From NCBI RefSeq assembly GCF_963082655.1, contig NC_081556.1, positions 67,137,727-67,201,726 on the forward strand: a DNA stretch of 64,000 bases, in the 5' to 3' direction. Below the pieces are notes generated by a model, which searched no databases, was not told the origin of the DNA, and worked only from the letters and a program-made list of their open reading frames with translations. The number at the start of each line of letters is the position of its first letter. Within the stretch, counting starts at the first letter, position 1. The position numbers and the translations under genes are program-made. The DNA is from Stomoxys calcitrans (Eukaryota > Arthropoda > Insecta > Diptera > Muscidae). This document shows, piece after piece, positions 53,165-63,724 of this stretch.

Positions 53165-55920
53165 CTTTAATTGGCTATGACAGAATATTTCTTCCACTAA
53201 CCGAACGTAGAATAGCGTTCCAAGCGCCTCGACCTTCTGCGCTCATTCTACAATCTCTGACACCAAGTTTCGAGGTGTCTCCCACAACTTGATCTTTCCA
53301 TCGGTCTTTTGGTCTTCCCGGTTTGCGTGTACCACCGTGTTTGCCTTCAAAAGACTTCTTTGCTGGAGCTTCTTTATCCATTCTGACAACATGACCTAGC
53401 CAACGCAGCCGTTGTATTTTGATGCGTCTAACTATGCTATCGTCGTCATACAGCTCATACAGCTCGTAGTTCATACGTCGCCTATATTCTCCGCTAACGC
53501 AAACTGGTCCATATATTTTACGAAGAATCTTTCTCTCAAATACTCCAAGCACTGCCTCATCTGCTTTCACAAGTACCCATGCTTTAGAACCATATAACAG
53601 CACGGGTAGTATCAGTGTCTTGTAAAGTGTAGTCTTCGTTGGTCGAGAGGTGGCCTTGTTTCTAAACTGCTTACTTAGTCCAAAGTAGCATCTGTTTGCC
53701 AGTATTATTCTTCGCTTTATCTCAAAACTAGTGTCATTCGTTTCGGTTACGGCGGTGCCGAGGTAGATAAAGTTACTGACTATCTCAAAATTGTGGTTCC
53801 CAACTTTCTCCATGTTCTTTATCTGCTCGGTTGTGCAAGGCTTTTTGGGAGTGGAAACCATCCATTTCGTCTTATCTCCATTTACTGTCAGACCCATTTT
53901 CACTGACTCTCTTTCGATTCTTTCAAAGGCTGGAATTACTACTTCTGGTGACCGACCTATGATATCGATATCGTCGGCATAGGCGAGTAGGATGGCTCTC
54001 TTGTGATTAGTGTACCATATCTATTCACTTCTGCATCTCATATAATCTTCTCCAGCAGGATATTAAAGAGATCGCACGATAGGCTGTCTCCTTGTATGAA
54101 ACCTCGTTTGTTATTAAATGGTTCGGAGAGGTTCTTTCCTATTCTTACTGAGGAACGCGTATCAGCAAGTGTCATCCTGCAGAGTCTTATTAATTTTGCA
54201 GGGATACCAAACTCAGACATGGCTTGAAATACCTTTGAACGTAAAGGAGTATCGAAGGAGGCTTTGTAGTCAACAAAGAGGTGGTAGGTGTTGATTTGTC
54301 CTTCTCGGGTCTTTTCCAGGATTTGGCGCTGTGTGAATATCTGGTCTAGGGTGGATTTACCTGGTCTAAAGCCGCATTGATAGGGCCCAATTATCTCGTT
54401 GACTTTAGGTTTTAATCTTTCATAGAGTACGCTCGAGAGTATCTTGTATGCGATGGGGAGGAGACTTATTCCTCTGTAGTTGGCACATTCCGTCTTGTCT
54501 CCTTTCTTGTGTACGGGACATAGTATGCTGAGGTTCCAATCATAGGGTATGCGTTCTTCTAGCCAGATTGCGCAGATAAGCTGATGCATACGCCTTATCA
54601 GCGTGTCGCCTCCGGTCTTAAATAGTTCAGCGGGTAACCCGTCGGCTCCTGCTGCCTTGTTTTTCATTAGTCGGGTTACTGCTACTTGGACCTCATTCTG
54701 ACTAGGAGGTAAACATTCTATACCATCATCAGGGATTGGTTCTGCGGTATCCTCTTCGCCGCCAACATCGGACACTAGCAGTTGGGTAAAATGTTCTTTC
54801 CATATCCTCAGCATGTTGTCTGTGTCAGTACAGATTTACTTCTTTGTCTCTGCAGGAGGATGTGCCTGAACCAAAGCTATCGGTTTGGTGTTTAATTCTC
54901 GGGTAAAATTTCCCTACTTCATTCTGACACCTGTACATCTCAATTCGCTCGCACTCACGTCTTTCCATTTCTTTTTTCTTTCTGCGGAATAGACGTTTCT
55001 CCTCTCTCCTTTTCTCCCGATACCTCTCCTTCATCTGTCGCGTTGCTTCAGTAGCATTTCGACACTCTTGGTCGTACCATGGGTTTTTTGGAGGAGGCTT
55101 CCGCTACCCAAGTACGGATTTCGCGGCATTTTCCATGGAGTGGGGAATAGTTTGCCACTGCCCCATTATATCATCGGAACAAGGAGTGCTTTCATCAAGC
55201 AGTTGGGTCAGTCGAGTGGAGTATGCCGCTGCCATTTGTTGTGTCTGCAGCTTTTCAATGTCCAGCTTCCGTGCAGTGTCAGATCGTACTTTCCTCGTCA
55301 TGTTCAAACGGGTGCGAACCTTTGCTGCAACAAGATAATGATCCGAATCTATGTTCGCTCCACGGATCGATCGTACATCTAACACACTGGATGAATGCCT
55401 TCCATCTATCACAACGTGATCAATTTGGTTTCTCGTGTTTTGATCGTGTGACAGCCATGTGGCTTTGTGGATATTTTTATGTTGAAATCTGGTGCTACTA
55501 ACTACCATGTTTTTTGCCGCGGCGAAATCTATCAGCCTCAACCCATTACTGGACGTTATCTCGTGGAGGCTAAACTTTCCGACTGTTGGACCAAAAATGT
55601 CTTCCTTCCCTATTTTCGCATTAAAATCTCCCACAACGATTTTAATATCATGGGCGGGGCAGCGGTCATATTCTCTCTCTAGGCGCTCGTAGAAAATATC
55701 CTTGGTCTGCTCATTTTTGTCTTCCGTCGGGGCATGGGCACAAATAAGGCTGATGTTGAAAAATTTGGCTTTTATGCGGATTGTGGCTAGCCTCTCATCC
55801 ACCGGAGTAAAGCTGGAGACAAGGTGTTTCAGTCTCCGACTAACCACAAATCCGCAGCCAAATTCATGCCTCGTGTTATGGCAGCTATAGTATGTCCGTT
55901 TTTACTATTCCTTTGTTTTT
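53165..55920 (-). pseudogene. Nearly full-length RTE-clade LINE, a few breaks
   Basis: Minus-strand order: APE endonuclease 55,850-55,104 (VVGDFNAKIG, NGLRLIDFAAAKNM, NQIDHVVIDGRH, SDHYLVAA), a charged linker 55,034-54,825 (REKRREEKRLFRRKKKE), RT 54,814-54,038 (NKAAGADGLPAELFK, CANYRGISLLPIAYKILS, QCGFRPGKST, FIQGDSLSCDLFNILLE), and the C-terminal part 53,903-53,175 (LYGSKAWVL, RLRWLGHVVRMD, KPGRPKDRWKDQV). The frame breaks between linker and RT (near 54,820) and after the NILLE motif (about 54,038), where a YADDI-like region (MPTISIS in another frame) is displaced. The 3' end is CTGTCATAGCCAATTAAAG. The DYKASFD motif has lost the usual F-D context partly. Related to proteins often annotated craniofacial development protein 2-like. 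Confidence 0.85.
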
Positions 55921-55934
55921 CATAGTAGTTCTAT

Positions 55935-56385
55935 GTTTTCCGGGGGCGGGTTACTGGCCCAGCGCCCCAACCCCATGGGTTTGTGGAATTGCATGTATCC
56001 CTCGTTGTGGCGAGCCGCTTGTTTCAAGATCCGACGCTCGCCGCCAGCCGCCCCTAACCTGGGAACAGACGCTGATGTTGGCCATTGGTTATTTGAAGGC
56101 GCCAATAACTCGCCTTGTCATCTCGAGAATCATTGGCACTCAGTATTTAATTAAGGGCCAGTGCCACCAGACTCCTCACTGAGACTCTCCTCTCGAAAAT
56201 CGCTGACTGCCCGCGGCCGCATTTGCAGCTACTCCGCATTAAATCGGGGCTTTCCACCATCCGCAACCTGTGGACGCGCCCGGTAGCTTTGAGCTAAGCT
56301 TGCCGTGATAACGATGGGCACCACACAAGTCGGAGCTCAAAGTTCCAGCCTGTGTGGTGCTCATAGTCATCCCGTATCGGCCGGG
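55935..56385 (-). mobile_element. Hairpin-headed SINE-like repeat, copy 3
   Basis: Shares GGTTATTTGAAGGCGCCAAT, CCGCAACCTGTGGACGCGCC and the stem CACCACACAA/CTGTGTGGTG with the copies at 757 and 11,837. The tail portion toward 55,935 differs from the other copies (GGGGGCGGGTTACTGGCCC), so it may be a subfamily or recombinant. It abuts the 5' end of the RTE LINE. Confidence 0.55.
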
Positions 56386-57162
56386 ATTTGAGATAAGAGC
56401 ACGATACTGATATTTTTTTCAGGGCCAAGTGTCTAGGGGACCACCTCACCCCCGTAAACACTCCTAAATCGGACATCATGAGAAAATCCGGCGAAAATAA
56501 AGTCTTTTTAGAATGCCATTGAACCCTCCGAGCGAATTCGTGGTCCAATAAAGATCATACGGAATTCAAATAAAGCCACTTTTATTGTTAGTCAAGCGAT
56601 ATGCATATACATTTTTCGTAGGATGGCATTTCCATTTAAAGTAAACGATATATAGATAAATAATTTGTGAGAATTATCTAAGAACATGCCGCAATCAGAA
56701 TTTTGCCCTCAATGGCATGCAGTTTGCGTCGTTTGTTATTTCTAAATATCATTCCTTTTCTTTCCCGCGAAGGAAACTATGGCATAATGCACGTATATAA
56801 GGTTTCGGCGCCCTTAGCTTCTAATATGTGTATTTAGTTTTGCTGTAAATTTGGTTTTTTTTTAATTTTTTCGGCAGAGCTGCTTGCTTTGAAGAAAAAT
56901 AAAATAATATAATAATAATAATTTCGAAAGCACAAAAATGTCTCTGTTATCTCTATCCTCTTTGCCTTAATGCTGCTCATGCGCACACACATGCAAATTG
57001 AGAAACCCCAATTAAGTTATGTTAGCAGACAATTTGTTAAAGCGATACAAACTTACCAAATGTCAGATGGAAACGGCCATTTTTACTTTGTTTTAAGTTT
57101 TACTTCTACCTACATATATAATTCTCCGTGTCCCCAAAACGCTTTAACAGAGTTTTTAATAA
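56386..57162. other. Minisatellite fragment, LOA 5' fragment and spacer
   Basis: 56,395-56,490 matches one unit of the Helitron-like minisatellite. 56,755-56,940 matches the LOA 5' untranslated region at 50,820-50,980. The rest is AT-rich without a gene. Confidence 0.5.
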
Positions 57163-58406
57163 TTGGGTTGCTCAAAAAATAATTGCGGATTTTTCATATA
57201 GTCGGCGTTGACAAATTTTTTCAACGGCTTGTGACTCTGTAATTGCATTCTTTCTTCTGTCTGCTTTAGAAAAAAGTGCGCGAAATTTTGTTTACATTTG
57301 TTTGTTTGGCGTCAATTTTAATATGGAGCCCACAAAGGAGCATTTTCGTCATATTTTACTTTATTATTTCCGTAAAGGAAAAAACGCGGAGCAGGTTGCT
57401 AAAAAGTTACGAGATGTGTATGGTGATAAAGCCTTAAAAGGAAGGCAGTGTCAAAATTGGTTTCGCAAATTCCATTCTGGAGATTTTTCACTTAAAGTTG
57501 AGCCACGTTCAGGTCGGCCAAATGAAGTTGATGATGACCAAATCAAAGCATTAATCGAATTGGATCGTCATGTAACTGAGCGTGAGATAGGAGAGAAGTT
57601 AAATATACCAAAATCAACCGTTCATTATCACATTTAAAGTCTTGGACTGGTGAAAAAGCTTGATATTTGGGTACCACATGTATTGAAAGAAATTCATTTA
57701 ACAAACCGAATCAACGCTTGTGATATGCACCTTAAACGCAATGAATTCGATCCGTTTTTAAAACGAATCATAACTGGAGATGAAAAATGGATTGTTTACA
57801 ACAACGTTAGTCGAAAACGATCATGGTCCAAGCATGGTGAACCAGCTCAAACCACTTCAAAGGCTGATATCCACCAAAAGAAGGTTATGCTGTCTGTTTG
57901 GTGGGGTTGGAAGGGTGTGGTATATTTTGAGCTGCTTCCAAGGAACCAAACGATTAATTCGGATGTTTACTGTCAACAATTGGACAATTCAATTGGAAAT
58001 TGAATACAGCCATCAAGGAGAAGCGACCAGAATTGGTCAATCGTAAAGGTGTCATATTCCACCAGGACAACGCTAGACCGCACACATCTTTGGTCACTCG
58101 CCAAAAACTGAGTGAGCTTGGCTGGGAACTTTTGATGCATCCACCATATAGCCCTGACCTTGCACCATCAGACTACCATTTATTTCGATCTTTGCAGAAC
58201 TCCTTAAATGGTAAAACTTTCGGCAATGATGAGGCTATAAAATCGCACTTGGTTCAGTTTTTTGCAGATAAAGGCCAGAAGTTCTATGAACGTGGAACAC
58301 TAAATTTGCCAGGAAGATGGCAAAAGGTTTAAAGTTCATTCTAAGTTTTATGAAAAATGCATTTACTTTCTTTTAAAAAATCCGCAATTACCTTTTGGGC
58401 AACCAA
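57163..58406 (+). mobile_element. Mariner transposon, probably mellifera subfamily
   Basis: About 1,244 bp. Left end TTGGGTTGCTCAAAAAATA, right end (inverted) TTGGTTGCCCAAAAGGTAAT, both continuing to TTGCGGATTTTT. TA follows the right end. It carries a broken transposase gene. The right end lies about 73 bp upstream of the acceptor of the last anillin-like exon. The MITE at 15,424 is a deletion product of this family. Confidence 0.88.
57323..58332 (+). pseudogene. Mariner transposase (DD34D), two breaks
   Basis: Starts MEPTKEHFRHILLYYFRKGK. Residues 1-105 give the two helix-turn-helix units with GRPNEVDDDQ between them. A TAA at 57,636-57,638 interrupts after VHYHI. Then the catalytic part: WVPHVL, TGDEKWIVYNN (first D), HQDNARPHTS (second D), YSPDLAPSDYHLF (third D), with 34 residues between the last two. 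A frameshift lies near 57,998 after LDNSI. All three acids survive, so the inactivation is recent and limited to two events. Confidence 0.9.
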
Positions 58407-58479
58407 TATAATTTTGGATGATTTCGGGAACATTTTTTACGTAAAATAAAAATGATTATTGTGTTGCTTTTATTTTCAG

Positions 58480-59109
58480 ACATATTCGGAACTAAACGGA
58501 TCATCAACTTCGACATCATCATCAGTTCCTAAAGAGATTGTTTCGAGGTTCCGTTTGCAAGGTTCATTTAAATTGGATTGGAAAAGTTTTATTCCTTACG
58601 ACTATATTGAAAAGGAAGCTACAAGTTCAGATCGCATTGTTCTCCGCGCTAATCGCAGCATGAGGCTATTATTGACATCTGCAACTACGTCGTCCAATAG
58701 TATAGCAGGCGACATAAAACTTAAAGGACGCTCAGAATTACATATTCCAAAAAGAGAGCATCAGGGCTATCTTAATGTGGAAGATCCATATTCGCAACAT
58801 AATTGGAACCGTCGTTGGTGTAGATTGGATGGCATGAACCTGCAAGTGTGGCGAGATGAAAATATTTTGAATGAATCACCTCTTTTAAGTCTCGATTTAT
58901 ATACAAATGCACAAAAGTTTGTTAGACAAGCGGCACGTGATTTGTGCGCTCGTCCGCGAGCTTTTTTTCTAGTTGGAAATATTCGCAAAGCTGGGGAAGT
59001 AGCCTCTACTGTGGCTGTCTTCTTCTCGGCAGATACTCAAGAGGATTTGGATATCTGGCTTAATAGCTTAAATGGTATTTTCCAATTGATTAAAATTTGT
59101 TTGGTGTAG
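58480..59109 (+). CDS. Anillin-family gene, last exon: end of anillin homology region and PH domain
   Basis: Acceptor GCTTTTATTTTCAG ends at 58,479; 209 codons, phase 0, stop TAG at 59,107-59,109. It opens TYSELNGSSTSTSS, followed by FRLQGSFKLDWKSFIPYDYI (end of the homology region) and a PH domain from about residue 95: GYLNVEDPYSQHNWNRRWCRLDG, cut here as GYLNVEDPY and NWNRRWCRLDG, then NLQVWRDE, and the C-terminal helix EDLDIWLNSLNGIFQLI. Anillin PH domains bind phosphoinositides and septins at the plasma membrane. The NWNRRWC stretch is typical of the anillin PH class. An 18.9-kb intron full of transposable elements precedes it. Confidence 0.9.
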   Translation, partial: TYSELNGSSTSTSSSVPKEIVSRFRLQGSFKLDWKSFIPYDYIEKEATSSDRIVLRANRSMRLLLTSATTSSNSIAGDIKLKGRSELHIPKREHQGYLNVEDPYSQHNWNRRWCRLDGMNLQVWRDENILNESPLLSLDLYTNAQKFVRQAARDLCARPRAFFLVGNIRKAGEVASTVAVFFSADTQEDLDIWLNSLNGIFQLIKICLV

Positions 59110-59175
59110 GCCATCCGCATTATTTGTTTAACATGCCCTAGAAAAAAGTCATACTGGAACGTGTCCCTATAACAA

Positions 59176-59181
59176 AATAAA
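59176..59181 (+). other. Polyadenylation signal of the anillin-like gene
   Basis: AATAAA 67 bp after the stop codon, within an AT-rich 3' UTR. This would give a short UTR of roughly 90 nt. Downstream GT-rich sequence (GTTGTGTTGTTAATG near 59,244) is compatible with the cleavage region but further away than usual. Confidence 0.6.
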
Positions 59182-59189
59182 AATGTTGC

Positions 59190-59540
59190 ATAGACTAAAA
59201 TATTGCTGAAGAGATTTTCTTATTTTTTCGAAACATGGAAAAGCGTTGTGTTGTTAATGTACGCCAGGGGTTTGAATTTACGGACTGCAGCGTTGAAATA
59301 CGGACAAGTAAAAGCAAGTCAAAGAAACATGAATGGATTTGAAACGCTTAACTGGCAGCATTCAGTTTTTGTTTTGTTTCTGTTGCATTTAAGGCCGAAA
59401 CAGAATGAGCGCGCTGAGCTTTGTTTTTGGGCATCGCGATGGAAAAATGTTAATCTGAACACAAATCCCTCAAAAGCAACGCGGAAAAAATTAAAAATTC
59501 AACAGAATGACGCGATGCGAGCGTAATAGCCCCACAATAT
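59190..59540. other. Unassigned flank of the anillin-like gene
   Basis: No recognisable domain or repeat. A 107-codon frame at 59,203-59,526 has no features of a known family and is treated as chance. Confidence 0.4.
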
Positions 59541-59544
59541 AGCC

Positions 59545-59745
59545 CCGGCATCGGATACTTGTGAGCACCACACAGGCCGGAATATTGAGGTCCGATGTGT
59601 GTGGTGTTTATTACTGTCACGAGAAGCTTAGCTGCGAGCTACTGGGCGCGTCCACAGGTTGCGGATAGTGGAATGCTCCATACGCAGTGGTTGCAACGGC
59701 AGTCGTGGATAATCAGCGGTATCGATCGGAGAGTCTTAGTCTCAC
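59545..59745 (+). mobile_element. Hairpin-headed SINE-like repeat, copy 4 (head only)
   Basis: The only copy in + orientation: GAGCACCACACAGGCCGG, then TGTGTGTGGTG, GAGAAGCTTAGC, GCGTCCACAGGTTGCGG and TGGAATGCTCCATACGC. It stops at about 59,745 in minisatellite-like sequence, so the tail is missing. Loss of the 3' end is opposite to normal 5' truncation by LINE machinery, so a later rearrangement is likely. Confidence 0.6.
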
Positions 59746-59874
59746 CTCACCTCCAAAAACTCCCCCAAACACACATTTTTACGGATTAGGTCAGTATGGG
59801 TAACAAATGAAATTAATTTCACTGAAGAGTACGATTTTGATAAACAACTTTGATCTCAGGAGGGTCGTCCCTCT
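59746..59874. repeat. Helitron-like minisatellite fragment
   Basis: About one unit with CAGTATGGGTAACAAATG and GGAGGGTCGTCCCTC, similar to the arrays at 1-430 and 52,100-53,150. Confidence 0.45.
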
Positions 59875-60215
59875 ACCGAAACAAACTCGTAACGAAAGGC
59901 TACGGGTTAACTAAGTTTATTGACGGCAGTCCTCTAGGTTTCGCCGCCAAATCATCTGTTCTTTCATTCCTCCTTACTCCGCTATGGTCGGCACCCAAAC
60001 GATGCAGATCGTACCATACTCAGAGAAGCCCTTAATTACCTTCTAACACTCCCAGACTGTTGGTTACCTTGCCGCCTTGGTTGTTATTACCCTGATGTCC
60101 AGTTTACTGCCCGTAAAGATGTTTACACTCAACGTCCCCGCGTTAGCACCATACCAACTTTGCGCATTCCATGATCGCCCGCATCTCCGCTTATAGGTCA
60201 GGCAGTCGAAAACAG
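59875..60215 (-). pseudogene. LOA LINE RNase H fragment
   Basis: Minus-strand fragment with AVNIFTGSKLDIRVITTKAAR-like sequence (60,125-60,065) and, further on, the KPF..VNLVNP region near 59,935-59,890. Matches the fragment at 63,725-64,000 and the LOA RNase H near 10,950. Confidence 0.65.
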
Positions 60216-60289
60216 ATATATCAGATAATCTATACAATATACAAATTATTGCATTATATAAAAATGCAATAATTTCTATACGTAAATTT

Positions 60290-60490
60290 ATGTCTTTTGC
60301 AAATTCAAATTTGCCCGTGAACATTCAATTAAGGAACATGGCTTCTATGCATGGCATAGTACCTCACAAATGTCGCCAGAATTAGTAGGTGAAAACCACA
60401 AATTTTTTCTGATGTTCCCAGCAGGATTCGAATCCGGGCGTTCAGCGTCATAGACGGACATGCCAACCTCTGCGCTATGATAGCGTTTGA
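60290..60490 (-). mobile_element. tRNA-headed SINE with clear A and B boxes
   Basis: On the minus strand TAGCGCAGAGGTTGGC (A box, near 60,475) and GGATTCGAATCC (B box, near 60,435) are spaced as in a tRNA gene, followed by a body with GAGGTACTATGCCATGC and the end GTTCCTTAATTGAATG. This structure fits pol III transcription. A body fragment of the same SINE lies at 14,205. A functional tRNA is excluded because the stems do not close. Confidence 0.8.
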
Positions 60491-60639
60491 TCATGTCCTT
60501 TCGGTCTTCCGTTTTTCTGGTCCCAAAATTTCGAATAAAAGGAAAGAAAAAACCCTTTTTGCTTTTTATTTAAATTCTTTCTATCAAAATTCGTTGCTAA
60601 TCCAACCGTTTCTTTTGTGCCTTAGTTTTATTTTATAAA

Positions 60640-61335
60640 GGATGATTTTTTAGCCATTGTCTTTTTGGCAACACTGGTTCAACAGCTCAAGCATGTTTCG
60701 TTGTTGTTGTTGTTGTTGTAGCAGTATGTTGATGCATGTTTCGTGTTTTGTTTCATTGTCAATCATCTTATGTTTGGTCTAATTTAACCATGACTCGTCC
60801 GTAAACGAACAAATTATTGAATTTTATTATCAAAATGCGGGCTCTATTACGCAGTTCAGTTAAGTTAAGCTAATTCTTGGCTCAACATGGTACAAAAATA
60901 AGCAGAATTTTCGATTTTGGGGTAAAGGTCAGCCAGTAGCATTGCAAGAGCTACCAATGCATCCAAAAAAGTCACAGTTTAGTGCGGTTTATTTGAGTTT
61001 TGAGTTTGATATGCCACACAGTACGCGTAACAATGGGACCGATCAAGTGGCGTCCTAGATCGTGCGACTTAACGCCTTTAGACTATTTTTGTGGGGCTAT
61101 GTTAAAGCTCGTGCCTATACAGACAAGCCCGCTTCAATTGGCGCACTGGAAGACAACATCGAAGCATTTATTCGTGAGATACCGGCCAAAATGTTGGAAA
61201 GAGAATGCCAAAATCGGACTAAGCGGATGGACCATTTGAGGCGCAGTCACGGTCAACATCTGCATAAATAATCTTCAAACAGTAAGTTATGTGGACCGTA
61301 CTATAGATTTAAATAAAGATTTCATGCATTTTTCT
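60640..61335 (+). pseudogene. Internally deleted Tc1/mariner-superfamily transposon (DUF4817-type)
   Basis: Starts with AAAGGATGATTTTTTAGCC and TTTTTGGCAACACTG. Remnants of a helix-turn-helix start (IIEFYYQNAGSI near 60,812-60,848) jump to the end of the DDE domain: KWRPRSCDLTPLDYF (about 61,035-61,080), FLWGYVKARAYTDKP (61,074-61,118), and FIREIPAKMLERECQNRTKRM (shortened: FIREIPAKMLE). The middle of the transposase is missing. Confidence 0.65.
60691..60744 (-). mobile_element. Minimal LINE-tail insertion with 11-bp TSD
   Basis: GCATGTTTCGT occurs at 60,691-60,701 and 60,734-60,744. Between them lies, on the minus strand, ATCAACATACTGCTACAACA plus further ACA repeats: only the final nucleotides and the (ACA)n tail of a Vingi-type LINE. 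It looks like an extreme 5' truncation. Confidence 0.7.
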
Positions 61336-61344
61336 GAATTTTAT

Positions 61345-62910
61345 GCGTTTTTATACCCACCACCGAAGGATGGGGGGTATATTCATTTTGTCGTTCCGTT
61401 TGCAACACATCGAAATATCCATTTCGGACCCTATAAAGTATATATATTCTTGATCAGCGTAAAAATCTAAGACGATCTAGACATGTTCGTCCGTCTGTCC
61501 GTCTATCTGTTGAAATCACGCTACAGTCTTCAAAAATAGAGATATTACGCTGAAACTTTGCACAGATTATTTTTTTTTTCCATAAGAAGGTTAAGTTCGA
61601 AGATGGGCTATATCGGACTATATCTTGATATAGTCCCCTCATATAGACCGATCCGCCAATTTAGGGTCTTAGGCCATAAAAGCCACATTTATTATCCAAT
61701 TTTGCAGAAATTTGGGATAGTGAGTTATGCTAGGTCCTTCGACATCCTTCGTCAGTTTGACCCAGATCGGCCCCGATTTGGATATAGCTGCCATATAGAC
61801 CGATCCTCCGATTTAGGGTCTTAGGCCCATAAAAGCCACATTTATTATCCGATTTTGCTGAAATTTGGGACAGTGAGTTGTCTTAGGCCCTTCGACATCT
61901 TTCTTCAAAATGGCCCTGATCGGATCAGATTTGGATATAGCTGCCCCATAGACCGATCCGCCGATTTAGGGTCTTAGGCCAATAAAAGCCACATTTATTA
62001 TCCGATTTTGCTGAAATTTGGGACAGTGAGTTGTGTTAGGTCCTTCGACATCTTCGACAATTTGGCTCAGATCGGTCTAGATTTGAATATAGCTGCCATA
62101 TAGACCGATCCCTCGATTTAAGGTTTTAGGCCCATAAAAGTCGCATTTATTGTCCGATGTCGCCGAAATTTGGGACAGTAAGTTATGTTAAACCCCGTGA
62201 CATACTTCTGCAATATGGCACAGATCGTTTCAGATTTGTATATAGCTGCCATATAGACCGATCTCTCGGTTTTAGGTTTTGGGGCCATAAAAAGCGCATT
62301 TATTGTCCGATGTCGCCGAAATTTGGGATAGTGAGTTGTATTAGGCCCTTCGACATCCTTTTTCAATTTCATCCTTCTTCGGATCAGATTTGGATATAGC
62401 TGCCATATAGACCGATCTCTCAATTTAAGGTTTTGGGCCCATAAAAGGCGCATTTATTATCCGATGTCGCCGAAATTTGAGACAGAGTTAAGTTAAGCCC
62501 CTCCACATATTTCTGTTATTTGGTCTAGATCGATCAAGATTTGCATATAACTGCCATATAGACTGATATCTCGATTTAAAGTCTTGGCCCCAAAGAAGGC
62601 TCATTTATAATCCGATTTAACTGAAATTTGACACAGTGACTTATGTTAGGCTTTTCGACATCCAAGTTGTATATGGTTCAAATCGGTTTATTTATAGATA
62701 TAGCTACTAAAAATACCAATATTTTGTTATACGCAATTGAACAATGACTTGTACTTATAAGTATTTGGTCCAAATCGGAACATATTTCGATGTAACTGCT
62801 ACGGTACACAAGTTATTCAATTTTCACCGGATTTTAATGAAATATATACCCGAGATGGTGAGTATCCAAAGTTCGGCCCGGCCGAACTTAACGCCTTTTT
62901 ACTTGTTTTT
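61345..62910 (+). mobile_element. DINE-1-like (Helentron-related) element with ~6 units of 153 bp
   Basis: Head: TTTATACCCACCACCGAAGG, ACCCTATAAAGTATATATAT, GACGATCTAGACATG, TCCGTCCGTCTATC-like. Then units with ATATAGCTGCCATATAGACC at about 61,788, 61,941, 62,092, 62,245, 62,399 and 62,551 (spacings 151-154). End: perfect palindrome GTTCGGCCCGGCCGAAC near 62,871 followed by TTAACGCCTTTTTACTTG. Head, array and 3' hairpin match the layout of DINE-1 elements. No protein is encoded. Confidence 0.75.
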
Positions 62911-63724
62911 TTATTTAACAACTTTCCTATAGCTCTTCAAAAATAACCCTGCAACTTCTTGATGTTGATTTTACTATTTAAAGTGGCTTTCAGATGTCAA
63001 TATACTGAGGGCTCGTGAAATTATGGTTGCTAGAGTATTTATTGAATTTCACTGTACTTTCCAAGTAAAATTCGCACGAAATTTAGAACTATTGTTGACG
63101 TTTTCCATTTTGTCGCCAAATTTGGAATAATTTGTCTTAAAACATCCCCAAATATGAATGAATTTTCCAAAGTAAAGTTTTCAAGCTGTTTAATTTAAAG
63201 AATTCGTAAAACAGAAAAAATTATTTCAACATAAACAGTATTGTTCTTTAAGTCATATCGCCGAGTTTAGGCTTTTTAGCTCATACACATTTTTTGATTG
63301 TCAGAATATGAGAGGTTCATGTCTAACGGCTTAAAATTAAAAATACTCGCCAGTCGAAAGCATTAGTCAATTTTAAACGATCAAACTTTGATGCCAGATT
63401 TCAAATTCGGAATTCTAGATATTTATGGAAAATTGATTTATACATCATTTGGATACCAATGATTTGTTTTGCTATTTGGACTACATTAATTTATAAGTCG
63501 GAACTAAAATCTTGTTCACATCAGATAAGAACTGCACTTCCCAGTCTGTCAACTCTGGAGATCGGTTTTTATAGGTTGGAAGTCACAACAAAAATCTTTG
63601 TGCACAATTTTCACTAAATGGGAAAAATTGCACCTTCAGAGGTCCGAGGAAGTAAAATATGAACATCGACTTACATGAGTGCTATCTAAATATGAGACGA
63701 TGTGGGTCATTAATTGTTCTACAT
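62911..63724. other. AT-rich spacer
   Basis: No gene or repeat recognised in about 800 bp; no long frame. Confidence 0.4.

Noticed and set aside
59203..59526. Separate gene downstream of the anillin-like gene
   Set aside because: 107 codons with no domain, no start context and no splice signals; it lies in the 3' flank after the polyadenylation signal.
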